Notes: generated from the letters alone by a model not told the origin. 64,000 nt of DNA from Culex pipiens pallens (GCF_016801865.2 NC_068938.1:13922746-13986745), one strand, 5' to 3'; positions 35,101 to 46,601 are shown, counted from the first letter of the stretch. Program-made: numbers and translations.

Positions 35101-37486
35101 ATTATATTTTGTATCGGGCAACAATTTAATTGCCTACGAATTACATTTTTGCATTCCCTACAGCGTGGTCACATTTTGTGTGTACAGTCATCCCACATAT
35201 TCGGAACAGTTTACAGATCGGCCAATGTTCTGCTTTTTAGCCGGAACCGGTGGTGTAGTGGTAAGCGTGGTAACCTCTCACCCCAGTCAGCCTGGGTTCG
35301 ATCCCAGAAGGTCCCGGTGGCATTATTCGAGACGTGTCTGATCACGCCTTCCGTCGGACGGGGAAGTAAATGTTGGCCCCGGTCTAACCTAGAGGTGTTA
35401 AAATATATGTAAACCTGGAGAGAACCAAGCTTAGTTATGTTTTATTAATGGTCTGATAAATTTTAAGTGAAAATATCAGTTTAAATTAGGTGTTTAAAAA
35501 TTGAGGGAGGCAAAATAAAATCACACAATTCGACGGTACCATTTCAAAAGGCATCATGTACATTTTGACACTTCCTGGGTTATTGCATATTCTGCAAGTA
35601 CACCTCATAAGCTACCTCTCCACCAAAAATGAGCAAAAGTTACTTCAGTAAAGTTTGTTTTATCATGATTTTAAATAAAGTAACATAAACAAAATCTCTG
35701 CCATCAGCAGTCCCTGTTTATATAGCCCTGTCAACCTGTCAAACAAAAGACTACATAAACCTCGTGACGAAAAAAAAGCAACATGAACAAAGCGCCATGT
35801 ACATTCGGCGAAGAAAACCGAAGCATAACAAAGCGTCCTCCTCAATGACAGCAGGGTGATATAGGCGTTGGTGATTTCAAAAGAAGTTATGTTTGTTTTT
35901 CTCAAATAAAATTACGGAAATAATGTTTTATTGAATGTGGATGATCAAGTATCAATAAAAGCAACGTTTTTCATCGTTTGTTATCATTAGAACATCTTAT
36001 TTTGCTTTTATATTAAAATGGGAATTGAAAATGGATGCTCAACATTCAAATGCGTTTTTCTCAAAACGCATGGTTTGTACATGATGCTTTTTGAAATGTT
36101 GGCGTCGAATTATGGAACAAGCAATTTGGAGGCAGTGTCATGCTGCTCTGGATAAAATAGTCTTTAAATGCAGTTTTTTGTTTGAAAAGTACTACTTTAA
36201 CTGGTGAAATAGCAAGAGAATGTCCAAATAATGGTCCTTCAAATAGTTGTGTCGACAAAAAATATGCACTTGCCAAATTATCACAAGTGTTCTGAGTTCT
36301 TGGGTATCCCGAATATGTGAAATGACTGTACAATCGTAACTAAATATTTCTTTTTTCATCAAAATGTCTAAAATAAGACAAGCAATTCTTCTGAAAGACT
36401 TCAAAACTCACCTTTCACACTCTTAAACTCCCCATCCTGCGACACCGACACGGTCAATCCTTGCTGCTGCTGCTGTTGCTGCTGCGGATCTCCACCCCTC
36501 AACAACCCATTGCTGCTCTGACTGTTGATACAACCATCGTCTTTGCTCCGATCGTGCTCCCAATCGCGTCTCCACTTGCCACCCTCACCCTGACCTCCTC
36601 CTCCTCCTCGATTATGCCGAATATAATCCCCGTTCGGTGGCGGCGCCGGTCCTCCCCGCCGTCCCCCATCGTGCTCGTTCGTCGACAGTGACCGCTGAAG
36701 ACCACCTCCTCCGCTGTAACCACCACCGCCAGGTTTACCCCGTCCGCGACCACTTCCGCCGCTTCCGTTGAGCCCGACGCCGTTGTTGCCCAGTCGACCA
36801 CTTCGATTCATCGGAGTCTTCCGGTCAAACTGATTTTTGCCGCCTCGGTTGGGGACGCTTCCGGGCATTCCCGGAGTCATCGCCGACGACGCCGCCGCCA
36901 ACGCCGACTGGGCCTTTTCGCCGTCCCGCTCGACATCCGCCAGAAAGCTGTACGCCGGATCCGGGGGCGGTCCCTCGCCTTCGGCAAACACCTTGTAATC
37001 TTTCGCAATCTTCTGAATGAAGGCGTTTTTCTCTTTCTTTTTCTCTGCGAAAAGGAGAAGGAGGAGGAAACGTTCGTTAACTAATTAAGCTTAAACTTGG
37101 GACAAGCCTGACTGAGCGCGCGTGCAAAGAATGACACAGAAAAATAATAAAACAATTACTCGATCATCGTTACAGTTAACTCTGCACCGAGTCAATGCAC
37201 TCTCCACGCGGCCAACCCAACCAACCGTGACCAACCGTGACCAACCTTCGAGTTCCGCCAGGGCGTCCGCGTCCAAGTCGTAGGTGAAATCGATCTTGTC
37301 GTACTTGTGCTCCCGCGGCCAGTCCTCGTCCTTGGGCGGTTTGATCTCGACCATGGCGTTCTCCTTCATCGCCATCAGGCGGTCCGCTTCCGCCTCGCGG
37401 TGCTTCTTCTCGATCTCTTCGTTGCGCTTCTTGATGCGGGCGATGCGCGCCTCCAGGTCCTCCTGGCTTTGCTGCACCGACGTCAT
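29141..37486 (-). CDS. CCDC9-like coiled-coil, Gly/Gln-rich protein (3 coding exons, 451 aa)
   Basis: Coding exons: 37246-37486 (start), 36412-37044, 29141-29622 (stop). Both introns are phase 1 GT-AG; the 3' one is 6.8 kb and full of transposons. The N terminus, DLEARIARIKKRNEEIEKKH then REAEADR, is a charged coiled coil resembling CCDC9 (RIEALRKKNE-type). Next come DEDWPREHKYDKIDFTYDLD and an acidic-basic segment KKKEKNAFIQKIAKDYKVFA. The middle is Gly/Arg-rich with RG repeats and a Gln run coded by CAG/CAA. The C terminus (SLKTISKIIEKNAEIDERLA then RQMFQENEKMASRMKEL) is a second helix. The start codon follows a splice acceptor 8 bp upstream (CCACAG|ACACGACC), so a separate 5' UTR exon exists, possibly 43548 onward. 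RG-rich composition suggests RNA association, as proposed for CCDC9. The family call is moderate; the gene model is strong. Confidence 0.75.
29696..30717. mobile_element. Transposon with GTGCCTTCCTCAC termini and internal duplication
   Basis: GTGCCTTCCTCAC at about 29697-29709 (a second start-like CCTTCCTCACCTTACTGAGG at 30002) is inverted as GTGAGGAAGGCAC at about 30705-30717. Inside, about 180 bp is tandemly duplicated (30316-30490 and 30491-30690): each unit has CCTTTCCAAC, ATTGAAAATCTGACAACCCT and GCCGGATC words. No ORF. Confidence 0.65.
31846..33985. mobile_element. Palindromic TA-flanked element split by a second element
   Basis: CAGCAATTCCATTTCAAAAG at the left (after TA) is mirrored by CTTTTGAAATGGAATTGCTG at the right (before TA). 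Removing 32249-33172 leaves a nearly perfect foldback of about 1.2 kb with its centre near 33380. The arms share ATGGCGCGGAGATATGATTT-like words. No mobility ORF. It lies in the large CCDC9-like intron. Confidence 0.8.
32249..33172. mobile_element. Nested TA-target element with GGGGCAG...AGAATGG repeats
   Basis: The termini start GGGGCAGGGGGGGCAGAATG and invert at 33150-33172 (CATTCTGCCCCCCCTGCCCC). TA lies on both sides, and the uninterrupted opposite arm (around 33585) shows the single TA of the empty site. Internal copies of GGGGCAGAATGG occur near 32275, 32625 and, inverted, 32950. A related copy starts at 63440. Confidence 0.85.
33991..34333. mobile_element. Left-truncated AGGCCGTTGC-family MITE
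   Basis: It aligns with the right part of the complete copy at 40831-41292 (TCAACTGA, GCATTGATAATCGTATTTAG, GTCGAGGGACATAAACTTCA, then TTTGCAACGGCCT). The left end is missing beside the foldback at 31846-33985. Confidence 0.65.
35182..36337. mobile_element. DNA transposon remnant with CAGTCATYYCACATATTCGG termini, containing a SINE
   Basis: The left end TACAGTCATCCCACATATTC and the right end, inverted as TACAGTCATTTCACATATTC, form a terminal repeat of more than 20 bp. The SINE at 35244-35430 lies just inside the left end. No intact ORF. Confidence 0.65.
35244..35430 (+). repeat. tRNA-derived SINE
   Basis: The A box TGGTGTAGTGGTAAGCG (35251 onward) and the B box GGGTTCGATCCC (35294-35305) are correctly spaced for RNA polymerase III. 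A non-tRNA body follows (GATCACGCCTTCCGTCGGAC, GGGGAAGTAAATGTTGGCCC) with an AT-rich tail. The anticodon region does not fold well, so it is not a functional tRNA gene. Confidence 0.75.
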
Positions 37487-38190
37487 GGTCGTGTCTGTGG
37501 AAGATAGGAAGAAGAAGGGGATGAAGATAAGTTAGTATAGATAGCGAATTTCCAATACTATGAAGCTACTGTTTTAATTTGTTTCATATAACTTTTTATT
37601 TGAAAATGACTAATTTTGGGCCAATTTTTGAGAAATATCTCATTCAACTTTATCTGTTACAAATTAAGCTAAAAATTAAAACAAGAAACAGGAGGTAGTG
37701 AAAAAACTAAAACAAATTTAAAAAAAGGTAAAAAAGGACAATACAGTCAGTTCTAGATTATCCGACGTCGTCGCCAAAATATTTGTTCAAATATCAAATT
37801 TGAGTTTAAAGATTACATATTGCAATGCTTCCAATTTATCCATTTCATTAAAAAAAACAATGCAATTATCTCAAAGCAAGCAATCTAAAGTTGATAAATT
37901 GACTGGATATGCCAACGACCCTTTACTGGGCCTAGCTTCAAAATTTCCGTCCCAAGCAGGAATTACACTTTAACAGTAAAATTAAAAACTTTAAATTTGC
38001 TTTTATTTTAAATTCATTTTACTGATTTGTTGGTAATTTTTTTACGATATTTTGGTGATACTTTGCAAACTGCAGGGTGGTCACTCAATTCCCACTTTCT
38101 AAATCCCGACTTTTCCAGAGCCACAAATAATAGGCATTTTTTACCCAAAAAAAATATTGCAAATCAAAAACTGCCTATAAAAAGTCAATA

Positions 38191-38347
38191 CAGTCTAGAC
38201 TCGATTATCCGAAGCCTAAATTTTTATTTTCTTGTTTTAACATAAAATTCGAGTTCTGCGAGTTATTTTTTCATGATACGATTATGGAAGATTCAATTAT
38301 CCGAAGTTAGATTTTTCTGAGGCCTTCGGATAATCGAGTCTGGACTG
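38191..38347. mobile_element. Short pogo-like MITE
   Basis: CAGTCTAGACTCGATTATCC at the left and GGATAATCGAGTCTGGACTG at the right, preceded by TA. At about 157 bp it is the most compact of four copies in the window. A lone end (CAGTCAGTTCTAGATTATCC) lies at about 37745. Confidence 0.8.
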
Positions 38348-38961
38348 TGAAAACCCTCATACAAAATTTCTAAATAAACTTCAAAAAATAAATATATTGA
38401 AAATTACACTGAAAATAACTAAACAACAAATTCATAAAAATACTGTAGGTTCTCATACGTGATATTCAGATAAAAAACGTATGCAATCAGTGTTTAAAAA
38501 ATAGTCAAAAGATTTAAAAACATTACATTTTTAGTTTTATTTTCAAAATTACAAACAAAAACATCCTTTTTTATCCAAAATCATTGTTTAAAAATTATAT
38601 TGAAAAAAAAACTAGAAAATAACACAATTTCTTAATTTCATTCTTTTTTTATTAAAAAGAAAAGCTTAAAACACAGCTGTTATTCTTTCCAAAAATCATT
38701 TTTTTTATTTTTGTTAAAATATGTTTTCAACAAGTTGTGTTTGAAATTTTGTAGATTTCGCTTTTCATTTTTGATTTATCATGTTTTCTGTATTAATTTA
38801 AATGATTTTTTTTTTCGATGCAAATCCAGTTTAGTTAGAATGCATGTTTTACGGGTGCGGGACATTTCACCGAATGTCGTTTCGCCGAATTAGCAAAATA
38901 TACAAAGCTATATAAAATGTAGGTACACAAATTTTATTAAAGGAAATACAAAGGAACTACA

Positions 38962-40207
38962 ATTCGCAATTCGCAATTTTCAGTGTAAGAACGGGCCTTG
39001 ACCGATCTTATGCACCAGGTTCCCGACGAACACGCACTGCCCTTACACCTACATCTCACCCTTGCTCTGAGTCAGTACGAGCAGCACGCTAGAACACGCT
39101 TTGAGTGTTCGTGCCAGGCATGCACACCTTCTTTTCCGGTTACGCATTTTAACTCGGCCGGGGGTGGTACATTACGTAGGGTTTGATGTAAGTATAAGCG
39201 CCTAACCATTTAAAGTGTGCCTATCAACTTTCATTGATGCAAAAACTGTTTTATTTTTAGTTTGAATTCAAAAACTAGTTGTTATTTTACTGTGTATTGT
39301 TTTCTCCTGAAATATTCCCTATTGTTGAGTCGTGTTTATCTGTTGCTATTTCTTTTGTCGCGGTGTTTTGTTACAATTTTTGGTCCTAAGCATGTTATAA
39401 AAGTTTACCAAAAATACAATAGTAATATTTGTGTTAATCCTTTAATCATTCATAAATTGAGTAAGAGCTCGAACCTCACTTGCTTAAGAAAAAGGTGAAG
39501 TTTCAAAACAATAGACAGTGAAGGAAATATACTATGTAAAAAATTAATAGTAAAAGAAAGATAGTAGAAATTAGAAATTATTCAAATAGATAAATAAAGA
39601 AAAGGCACATGATAAACAAAATTGACATCGCTACCAAATTAAGGGAAAGCAGACAGTTTATTACAGCAGCATCAATTGGTAAAATAGAGTGGAAAAGCGT
39701 TGAGAAATAAGAGAATCAAATAAGGAAAATCGAAATCAAACGGAGGATAGTAAGCAGAAGCCGTTTTAGAAAATCAGTGAAACAAAATAAACAGAAGATA
39801 GCTGTTAGCTGAAATGGAAAGAAGAGAAACCCCGTTCTGCGATGCTCAGGTACATCCACAGCAGTTGACTCAACATACTGCGAATCAAAACAATACCGTC
39901 TACAATTACAAATTACTTCCCTTTCCCACATTGACGCGCCCCTTTCTTTTAGCCGACTCTACTCTGACCCTCGCTGGTCAAAGGTTTACGAGTCGTTTCC
40001 ACAGGCCACCAGCTAGGTTACACCTTGTCATCATGATGACTAAACCAAGCCAACGTGGAGGTAAGAAAATAGGACACTTGCAAGGAACCAGAGCCATGCT
40101 GTTTTGTCCAAACAGCACTACGGATGTAGTTGGGCTCCTTCCGGGATGTTCCTCGCCTAGGTGTGTCAACTGACGAGTATCATCAGTAGCATGCACCCTT
40201 GGCCTGC
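38962..40207. mobile_element. Insertion flanked by an 18-bp direct repeat
   Basis: AAATACAAAGGAACTACA occurs at 38944-38961 and again at 40208-40225. The enclosed 1246 bp is GC-richer than the host element, contains no long ORF and lacks an obvious tail. The long target duplication suggests target-primed retrotransposition. Identity is unknown. Confidence 0.6.
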
Positions 40208-40429
40208 AAATACAAAGGAACTACAGATAATTTTTAATAGTTTTTTTTTTTTCACTCTACCGCTACCATCAAGGAATTCATAGGATTTGTGCATAATGCG
40301 AAATGAGAAATACTAGAGCATTTGTTGAAGCTTTATTGTGTTATGCGTATAATGAATTTTAGCCATTTATCTTTTTATTCTCATAATAATTTTTGTTTGT
40401 CTTGCATTTTTTTGTTTTTCATGTAAGTT

Positions 40430-41500
40430 GTATCATTTCAGTGAGTTTTTGCATTCTTTCAAACATGAGCAATTCTTTAAATTTTTAGCATATAGTTTTG
40501 AATAAATTTAGTTTTTTTTGCATTCTCTGATTTTTCAAAGCAACTTATTTGTTTTATTTCTGTGAGTTTGTGCATTCTTTAAAACAAGAGCATTTTTTTT
40601 TATTTTCATCATAAATATAATTTTAATAAATATTGTGAATTTTTGCATTCTTAGTTTTTTATAGCGTATATTTTTTATTATTTCAGTGGGTTTATGCTTC
40701 TTTAAAACATAAGAGGTTCTTTTAATTTTCATGTGACGAATAACATTATGAAGGTTAAAGTTAACAACAACAACTTTTTATTTTCAGCATATAATTTAAA
40801 TTATTTCTGTGGATTTTTGCATGTTTAGTTAGGCCGTTGCCCCCCCCCCCCCCCCCCTTCAAAATTGGTCTGAAAAATCAGGGGGCAAAAACAATATTTT
40901 TCCAAAAAACTTCAAAATTTCCATGAAAATTGATGTCTAATCAACTGAAAACAATCTAAAATGCATTTTTCTGCATAGATAATCATATTTAGCATGTTTG
41001 GGCTTGTTTAAGAATGTTTTCATTTTTTTATAAAATTCCAATGCACAGCACAGCAAAAATTTTATTTTTCGCAAAAAATAAAATTTTCGTCAATACTTAG
41101 ATTTTTTGGAAACTAATGATGGCAAAACAACTGGACAGGTGTATAATGCATTTTAAAACACTTTTTTCATTAAAATGTTGAAAACATTGCTCGAAATTTC
41201 AATTTTTATACTTTTTTATTTTTTGCCCCCTCCCCCCTCGACTTTGGTCAGAGTCGAGGGACATAAACTTCAAAAAATATTTGCAACGGCCTCATCTAAA
41301 GAAAATAATTTATTTCATATCTGTAAGTTTTTGAATTCTCCAAATATAAGCAGCTCTTTTTATTTCAGCTTATAATTTTGTTTTTTTTTTATTTTGATTA
41401 ATTTCTGGTAGTGTATTCTTTTATTTTTTTAAAGAAAATTATTTTAATAATTTCTGTAAGTTTCTGCATTTGTTTTCCAAATATGAACAGTTCCAAAGCA
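40430..41500. repeat. Degenerate tandem array with units of about 105-130 bp
   Basis: About six diverged units share TTTCTGTGAGTTTTTGCATT, then a CATGAGCA-like word, TTCTTTTAATTTT and AGCATATAATTTT. Units are recognisable near 40437, 40555, 40640, 40680, 40806, 41318 and 41450; the MITE at 40831-41292 interrupts the array. Confidence 0.55.
40831..41292. mobile_element. Complete AGGCCGTTGC MITE
   Basis: AGGCCGTTGC (40831-40840) and GCAACGGCCT (ending 41292) are exact inverted ends. A run of about 20 C follows the left end. The body shares GTCGAGGGACATAAACTTCA and AACTGGACAGGTGTATAATG with the copy at 33991-34333, and fragments lie at 19640, 25690-25738 and 34853. Confidence 0.75.
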
Positions 41501-42845
41501 GTTCTTTACTTTTTATACATTATAAAATTATTATCTTGCCGCTCCTTCATAGGATTAAACGGATATTTTTACCGCCTCGATTTAGTTTTTTTATGGAGTG
41601 TAACACAACACAGCCTTAGAAACCCTCCCCCCTTCCCTTTCTCCCAACTACGTTACTTAATAAAAGAACGCTCCCATACAAGTAAGTTTGAACGAGTTTC
41701 AAGATAGCACTGCAGCTGCGAAGAATTACGAAATGCCTTTCGGCGAAACGACATTCGGCGAAATGTACCAGATCTGCAATGACTTATAGTGCAAATAGTT
41801 AAGCAAAATTAAATATAAGCTGCAAACATAACTTTGCTGCACACAAATTTTAATCGTTTTTTTTCCAATGTGTCAAAATTAAACAGAATTATATTTAACA
41901 TAACGCTGTTTATAATTGAAAAAATTACACTCTATTTTCAAAATGGGTTTTCAATAGCTTTGATTGATGTTGTTCCCAGTTTACAGTTATCTTTTCAATT
42001 CAATAAACTAAGTCAAATGTATTTTTTTTTTTTTTGTTATAAAATTTTGTGCCAAATGCATGTCACCACAGTTGCAATATTTAAAGGAATTAAATGTCTT
42101 AAAAAACCTTTTCATTCATAAATAGATTAGAAAGTGTCAAACAATTTTATTCAGAATTCCCAACATTTCGACAAAAAGTTACTAATTCCCAACTTTTTCC
42201 CATTTTTTTGCGGTTACCGACTTTTCCTGGATTTTTTTTGTGTAGTTTTGCAATTATGTTGGTTGCAGGGTAGGGCAAGTGTAACAAGCTAAGGAAATGC
42301 TCGTTAAAACCCATTAAAAACGAGTTTTTTTTTGAAAATCAGCTTATTCCAGGTCTTGACTTAAACTTTGATAGAAAAAGTTTCAAAAAAATCCTTTTTT
42401 GCACTATAAAAAATTGATTTTAAAAATATTGATTTTTCGTACGTTCTACTCAACTAGTGGGGAGGAATAATGCATGAAACAACATGTTAATTTGCCAACA
42501 ATCGAACTGTTATCACTTAAACACATAAGATTAGAATGTATTTGAAACGTTACTTTCATTTTGAGATTAAATAATAATATTTTACTAATATTTTGATCGT
42601 TTTACACTTTCTGTACACTTTTTGTCTATTTCATAGTTATAAGTAATAATTTTTCGATTGAATTACATTGTAAAACACAGCTGAAAGGAACACCAAAACT
42701 CTGCTATGTACCTAAATGAACTCATTGTAACTTGATTAGTCACAAATAAAACCGAATTGAAAAAAATGATCATTCTACGAAAAAAATAATTCACTTAGGT
42801 AATAAATATTAAATTACTAAAAGAGCACATAATCTACTCTAACCC

Positions 42846-42990
42846 TAGCGCGGCCCTCCTTTTGGAAGCATCCTGGTGAATGATGAGGCGATTACTTCCA
42901 ACATGCTGCTTTTCAAAACGGCCAGGCCAACTGTGTAATGTTAACCGCAAAGATAATTCGTTGAATTGGATTGAGTTTGAGCATTAATTT
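42846..42990 (-). repeat. Fragment of the SINE-like family seen at 58583-59020
   Basis: In reverse complement it reads GCTCAAACTCAATCCAATTC, then CTTTGCGGTTAAC, CAGTTGGCCTGGCCG, and ends in GCGCTAGGGTTAGAGTAGAT, the same order as in the plus-strand copy. It is truncated at its 5' end and diverged. Confidence 0.7.
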
Positions 42991-43547
42991 TCAAAGCATA
43001 AAGCATAAAACATTTGCTTCAAATTGTTTTATTTGATTTGTTAATAGGTGATATCGAAAATTGCAAATAGATTTTGTAAATTTAGATATAATTGGCAGCT
43101 TTGAAATCAAAATAACGCACAACTTTCTACTACAAACTTAAATCGTTCTAAAAATCCATCAAACTTTACCAAAAGGACCGACTGGATAGCACAAAACTTG
43201 TAATACACGCAGTTTTTCATCAATTTGCTTAGTTTTCTAAGCTTCTTACCCTGATACAATCTGTCTGAAACAAATGATTTTTGCTAAAGATAAAATAAAA
43301 CATTGTCTCAAAATTATTGCAACGCACATTAAAATAATAATCCAATTCAAAATTCCATCACGTCCTGCACTGAAATCACCCACCAATTCCAAGAAACACA
43401 TCAAGAGCAGTCTCAATCCATCATAAAAAATAATAATTAGCTGCCCCAGCCCTAATCCAAATCCAAATCCATCCACCACACACGACACAGTAGGCCGGCC
43501 GGACCAACTCTCGCATCAAAATCAAAGCTCAGGTACTTCGCACTTAC

Positions 43548-44260
43548 ATTCTGAATGGGCGATCCCCGCGCTCGACGGCCTGCTGCGATCAAGCTCTCCG
43601 ATTGCCTTGCTGCTGCTGCAAGGGAGGGTGAAAATGGTTTGTGTGGCCTACTTTTCCCGACTTTCTGCTGCTGCCACTAGTTTGGTTCGCTGGCAATTTT
43701 TGTGTGTTTCCCTTCTTCCTTTTGCAGCGCGATGCAGTTTTTGGCCAGGTGAGGGCGGGCACCGGGAACGTTCCGGAATGTCACGTCACACCTTGCGCTG
43801 CTGCCGGACGATTCGTGGCAACTTTCACACGGAACACTTCCGGCTGTTTTTTCTCTTTTCCTTTTTTTCTTGCCACGGGTTGGCCCCCGGAATGCAACTG
43901 ACCACCCCCGCCCTCTAACGTAGATTCCGCACACAACACGGCACGCACTCGACACTTTTAACACGGTGACATAACAACACTGCACAAACAACGAGAACCG
44001 TTTATTCCGTCGGATGTCGGATTTTTCGTTCCGATGGTTCTGCTGCTGCTGCTGGGACTGTCCGCGACTGACATTCGCCACCAAAATATTGGACGACTTT
44101 TTTCGCTTTCATAAATAGTTTTCAACCTTTTTCTCTCTCTTCTCCGTTTTCTGGTTTTCTTTCGTGTGTCCGATGCAGTGCGAGGTGTGAGTGTGTGCGT
44201 GAGAGGAGGTGTGTTGAGAGAAAAAACATAAGTACACGGTGATTGGGATTTAGACGACAA
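43548..44260 (-). promoter_or_regulatory. Candidate promoter and noncoding first exon of the CCDC9-like gene
   Basis: A minus-strand donor AAT|GTAAGTG ends an exon at 43548. Upstream (43560-44100) the DNA is GC-rich with CpGs, CAG/CTG runs and no TATA box, followed by a CT-rich tract at 44120-44220. It is the only promoter-like stretch between the acceptor at 37494 and the next gene. A 6-kb 5' intron is inferred. Confidence 0.4.
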
Positions 44261-44309
44261 TTTATCTTTAGTAGAAAAAAAATTGATGTTAAAATCTCGA
44301 TTTTTTTTT

Positions 44310-44385
44310 GATCAGGTCCTATAAACATATGAAAGACAATAGCTTATAGGACCTTTTCAAAAAAAACTCTGGAAATGAATGTATT
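44310..44385. mobile_element. Small hairpin MITE, family of 53678-53757
   Basis: AGGTCCTATAAACATATG and GCTTATAGGACCTTTTCAAA pair around a short loop. The same arms with CTAGAG outer ends occur at 53678-53757, and looser relatives at 58100-58165 and 60183-60350. Confidence 0.6.
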
Positions 44386-44782
44386 AAAAAAATATCTTAT
44401 TTTTGCCAATTTTAACCTAGGTGAATACTAGGGTGAATATTTTGTTTTATTTAATTTTTTTAAATTCTTAAATTATTAAATTATAATTTTCTTTTTTATT
44501 TAAATCTTCAGATTTTAAATATAAAGAGTCTAGCCTAGTTCTAGCCAAAATTATAAAATTTTAAATTCTTGATTTTATTATTTTTTTTTTAGATTTCTTA
44601 TTTGGTCCGATATTTTTTTCAATTTTTGCTTTTTTGCTATTTTTTAAACCATCTTGAATCAGGTGATTCAAAAACACTTAATAAGCAAAAAATAATTATT
44701 TGTTTTTCGGACCTTTTAAAAAAACTCCAGATTTTTTAATGCCAATCTTTTTAATTCTTAAATTCTTAAATTGGGTACTAAA

Positions 44783-45105
44783 GCCCTATGTAAATGTTTA
44801 TGTACAACGGTAAAAAACACTATTAAAAACCATTTCTGATCACTTTTTTTTTCATTTTAACGCAAAAAAAAATATTGGCAAGACAACATTTTTTCGATGG
44901 ATCAACTATGGTTCCCTTGGAAAGAGCTGTCAAGCAAGACCTTTTCTGTCAAGAAGGACCGTGAGGTTAATTTTTCAAAATTGTTTTAAAAATCCATTCT
45001 AAACTCTTTGAGGTCGTACAAAGGGTCATTGTACTCAGAAAAATAAGCTTTATCGCTGTAAACAATAAAATCAGCAATCTAAGCTTCATTTTAGGACCCA
45101 ATTCT
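44783..45105 (-). mobile_element. Inverted copy of the 27205-27945 repeat, without the MITE
   Basis: It aligns in reverse complement with 27205-27945 (GGGTCCTAAAATGAAGCTTA, GTACAATGACCCTTTGTACG, GGATCAACTATGGTTCCCTT in its own orientation). It provides the empty site for the pogo-type MITE and passes directly into the TTAAATTC satellite. Confidence 0.7.
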
Positions 45106-45808
45106 AAAATTCTTAAATTCTAAAATTCTAAAATTCTAAAATTCTTAAATTCTTAAATTCTTAAATTCTTAAATTCTTAAATTCTTAAATTCTTAAATTC
45201 TTAAATTCTTAAATTCTTAAATTCTTAAATTCTTAAATTCTTAAATTCTTAAATTCTTAAATTCTTAAATTCTTAAATTCTTAAATTCTTAAATTCTTAA
45301 ATTCTTAAATTCTTAAATTCTTAAACTCTTAAATTCTTAAATTCTTAAATTCTTAAATTCTTAAATTCTTAAATTCTTAAATTCTTAAATTCTTAAATTC
45401 TTAAATTCTTAAATTCTTAAATTCTTAAATTCTTAAATTCTTAAATTCTTAAATTCTTAAATTCTTAAATTCTTAAATTCTTAAATTCTTAAATTCTTAA
45501 ATTCTTAAATTCTTAAATTCTTAAATTCTTAAATTCTTAAATTCTTAAATTCTTAAATTCTTAAATTCTTAAATTCTTAAATTCTTAAATTCTTAAATTC
45601 TTAAATTCTTAAATTCTTAAATTCCTAAATTCTTAAATTCTTAAATTCTTAAATTCTTAAATTCTTAAATTCTTAAATTCTTAAATTCTTAAATTCTTAA
45701 ATTCTTAAATTCTTAAATTCTTAAATTCTTAAATTCTTAAATTCTTAAATTCTTTAATCATTTTAATTCTTAAATTCTTAAATTCTTAAATTCTTAAATT
45801 CTTAAACT
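45106..45808. repeat. TTAAATTC octanucleotide satellite, about 85 units
   Basis: An 8-bp unit is repeated almost perfectly over about 700 bp. Rare variants (AACTC at about 45326, TCCTAAA at about 45625) and one irregular stretch near 45753-45765 break it. The left edge has a related TCTAAAA spacing. The array lies about 270 bp upstream of the NDUFS6 start codon. Confidence 0.9.
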
Positions 45809-46076
45809 TTAAGATTTTTTTTCCTCAATATATAGTACCCAATTTTGACTAGTACAAAATATACGAAATTCACAGTGTAAAGCTCCTAAACCAAAATCAA
45901 AACATTTAACCAACACACCCACAATTCGTCAAAGCTTGGTAACCGCGCGCGCGCGCACTGAACTGAAACTGACGTTTCTCGCTGTCAATCAGCTGCACCG
46001 TCAAAATTCTAAAAAGTTGAGAAGGCGCAAGTTTTGCTGGCTCCAAAATAAACCCGTGAAGATTTTGCTCGCGAAA

Positions 46077-46601
46077 ATGGCCTGCCGGATGCTGCTGTCC
46101 TCGACGGGCCGTGCCCTGAACGCGGTCGCCGGAACGCGCACCATCTCCAGCCAGGTGCTGGCTCCGCTTTGCGCCGCCATCAAGGACGAAATCACGCACA
46201 CTGGCCAGGTAAGGAAATTTTTGGTTACGCAAGTGGCCTCTGGTTGAATTCAAAACAATGATGTTGCTCTTGCTCTGGGTTCGGGTGGATAGTTCTACGA
46301 CGATAAGGATTACCGTAACGTGCGCTTTACGAACGCCACCAAGGTGGTCAACCCGAACTGGGCCATCAAGCTGGTTGATGAGGCACCGATCGTTGAGAGC
46401 AGCGCGCGTGTTGTTTACTGCGATGGTGGCACCGAGCCGGCTCTGGGACATCCGAAGGTTTACATCAATTTGGTGAGTTACTTTTTAGCTCTTCAAATGT
46501 TTTGTTCTAATTTCCTTGACTGATTTTAGGACAAACCCGGTGCCCATGCTTGCGGCTACTGTGGCCAGCGGTTCCAGAAGAAGGATGACCATCACCACTA
46601 A
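46077..46601 (+). CDS. ND-13A: NADH dehydrogenase iron-sulfur protein 6 (complex I 13-kDa subunit), 3 exons, 127 aa
   Basis: Exons: 46077-46208, 46293-46472, 46530-46601; both introns are phase 0 and under 90 bp. The N terminus MACRMLLSSTGRALNAVAGT is an Arg-rich mitochondrial presequence without acidic residues. The body (FYDDKDYRNVRFTNATKVVN, VYCDGGTEPALGHPKVYINL) and the zinc-binding end DKPGAHACGYCGQRF, with the C-H-C-C ligands of the zf-CHCC fold, are characteristic of NDUFS6. It belongs to the N-module of complex I in the mitochondrial matrix arm, and its zinc is needed for late assembly. The length matches the family. It is flanked upstream by a compact promoter (no TATA box; a CG dinucleotide run at 45944-45957) and the TTAAATTC satellite. 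Nothing looks broken. Confidence 0.95.

Larger units (their letters stand above)
38853..41775. mobile_element. 2.9-kb element with ACATTTCGCCGAATGTCGTT termini
   Basis: The left terminus 38862-38889 and the inverted right terminus 41739-41766 match at about 26 of 28 bases around CGAATGTCGTTTCGCCGAA. The interior holds three further layers: a 1.25-kb insertion with 18-bp target duplication (38962-40207), a degenerate array (40430-41500) and a MITE (40831-41292). No transposase frame is seen. Confidence 0.7.

Noticed and set aside
43677..44084. 135-residue minus-strand frame in the GC-rich region
   Set aside because: It fits a noncoding first exon with promoter features; composition is uneven and the splice donor at 43548 is out of any conserved context.
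45106..45808. Possible CRISPR-like array
   Set aside because: The 8-bp units are contiguous without spacers; it is a simple satellite in a eukaryotic genome.
45906..46451. 181-residue minus-strand frame over the NDUFS6 gene
   Set aside because: Antisense shadow; the plus-strand gene has intact introns and a recognisable protein.
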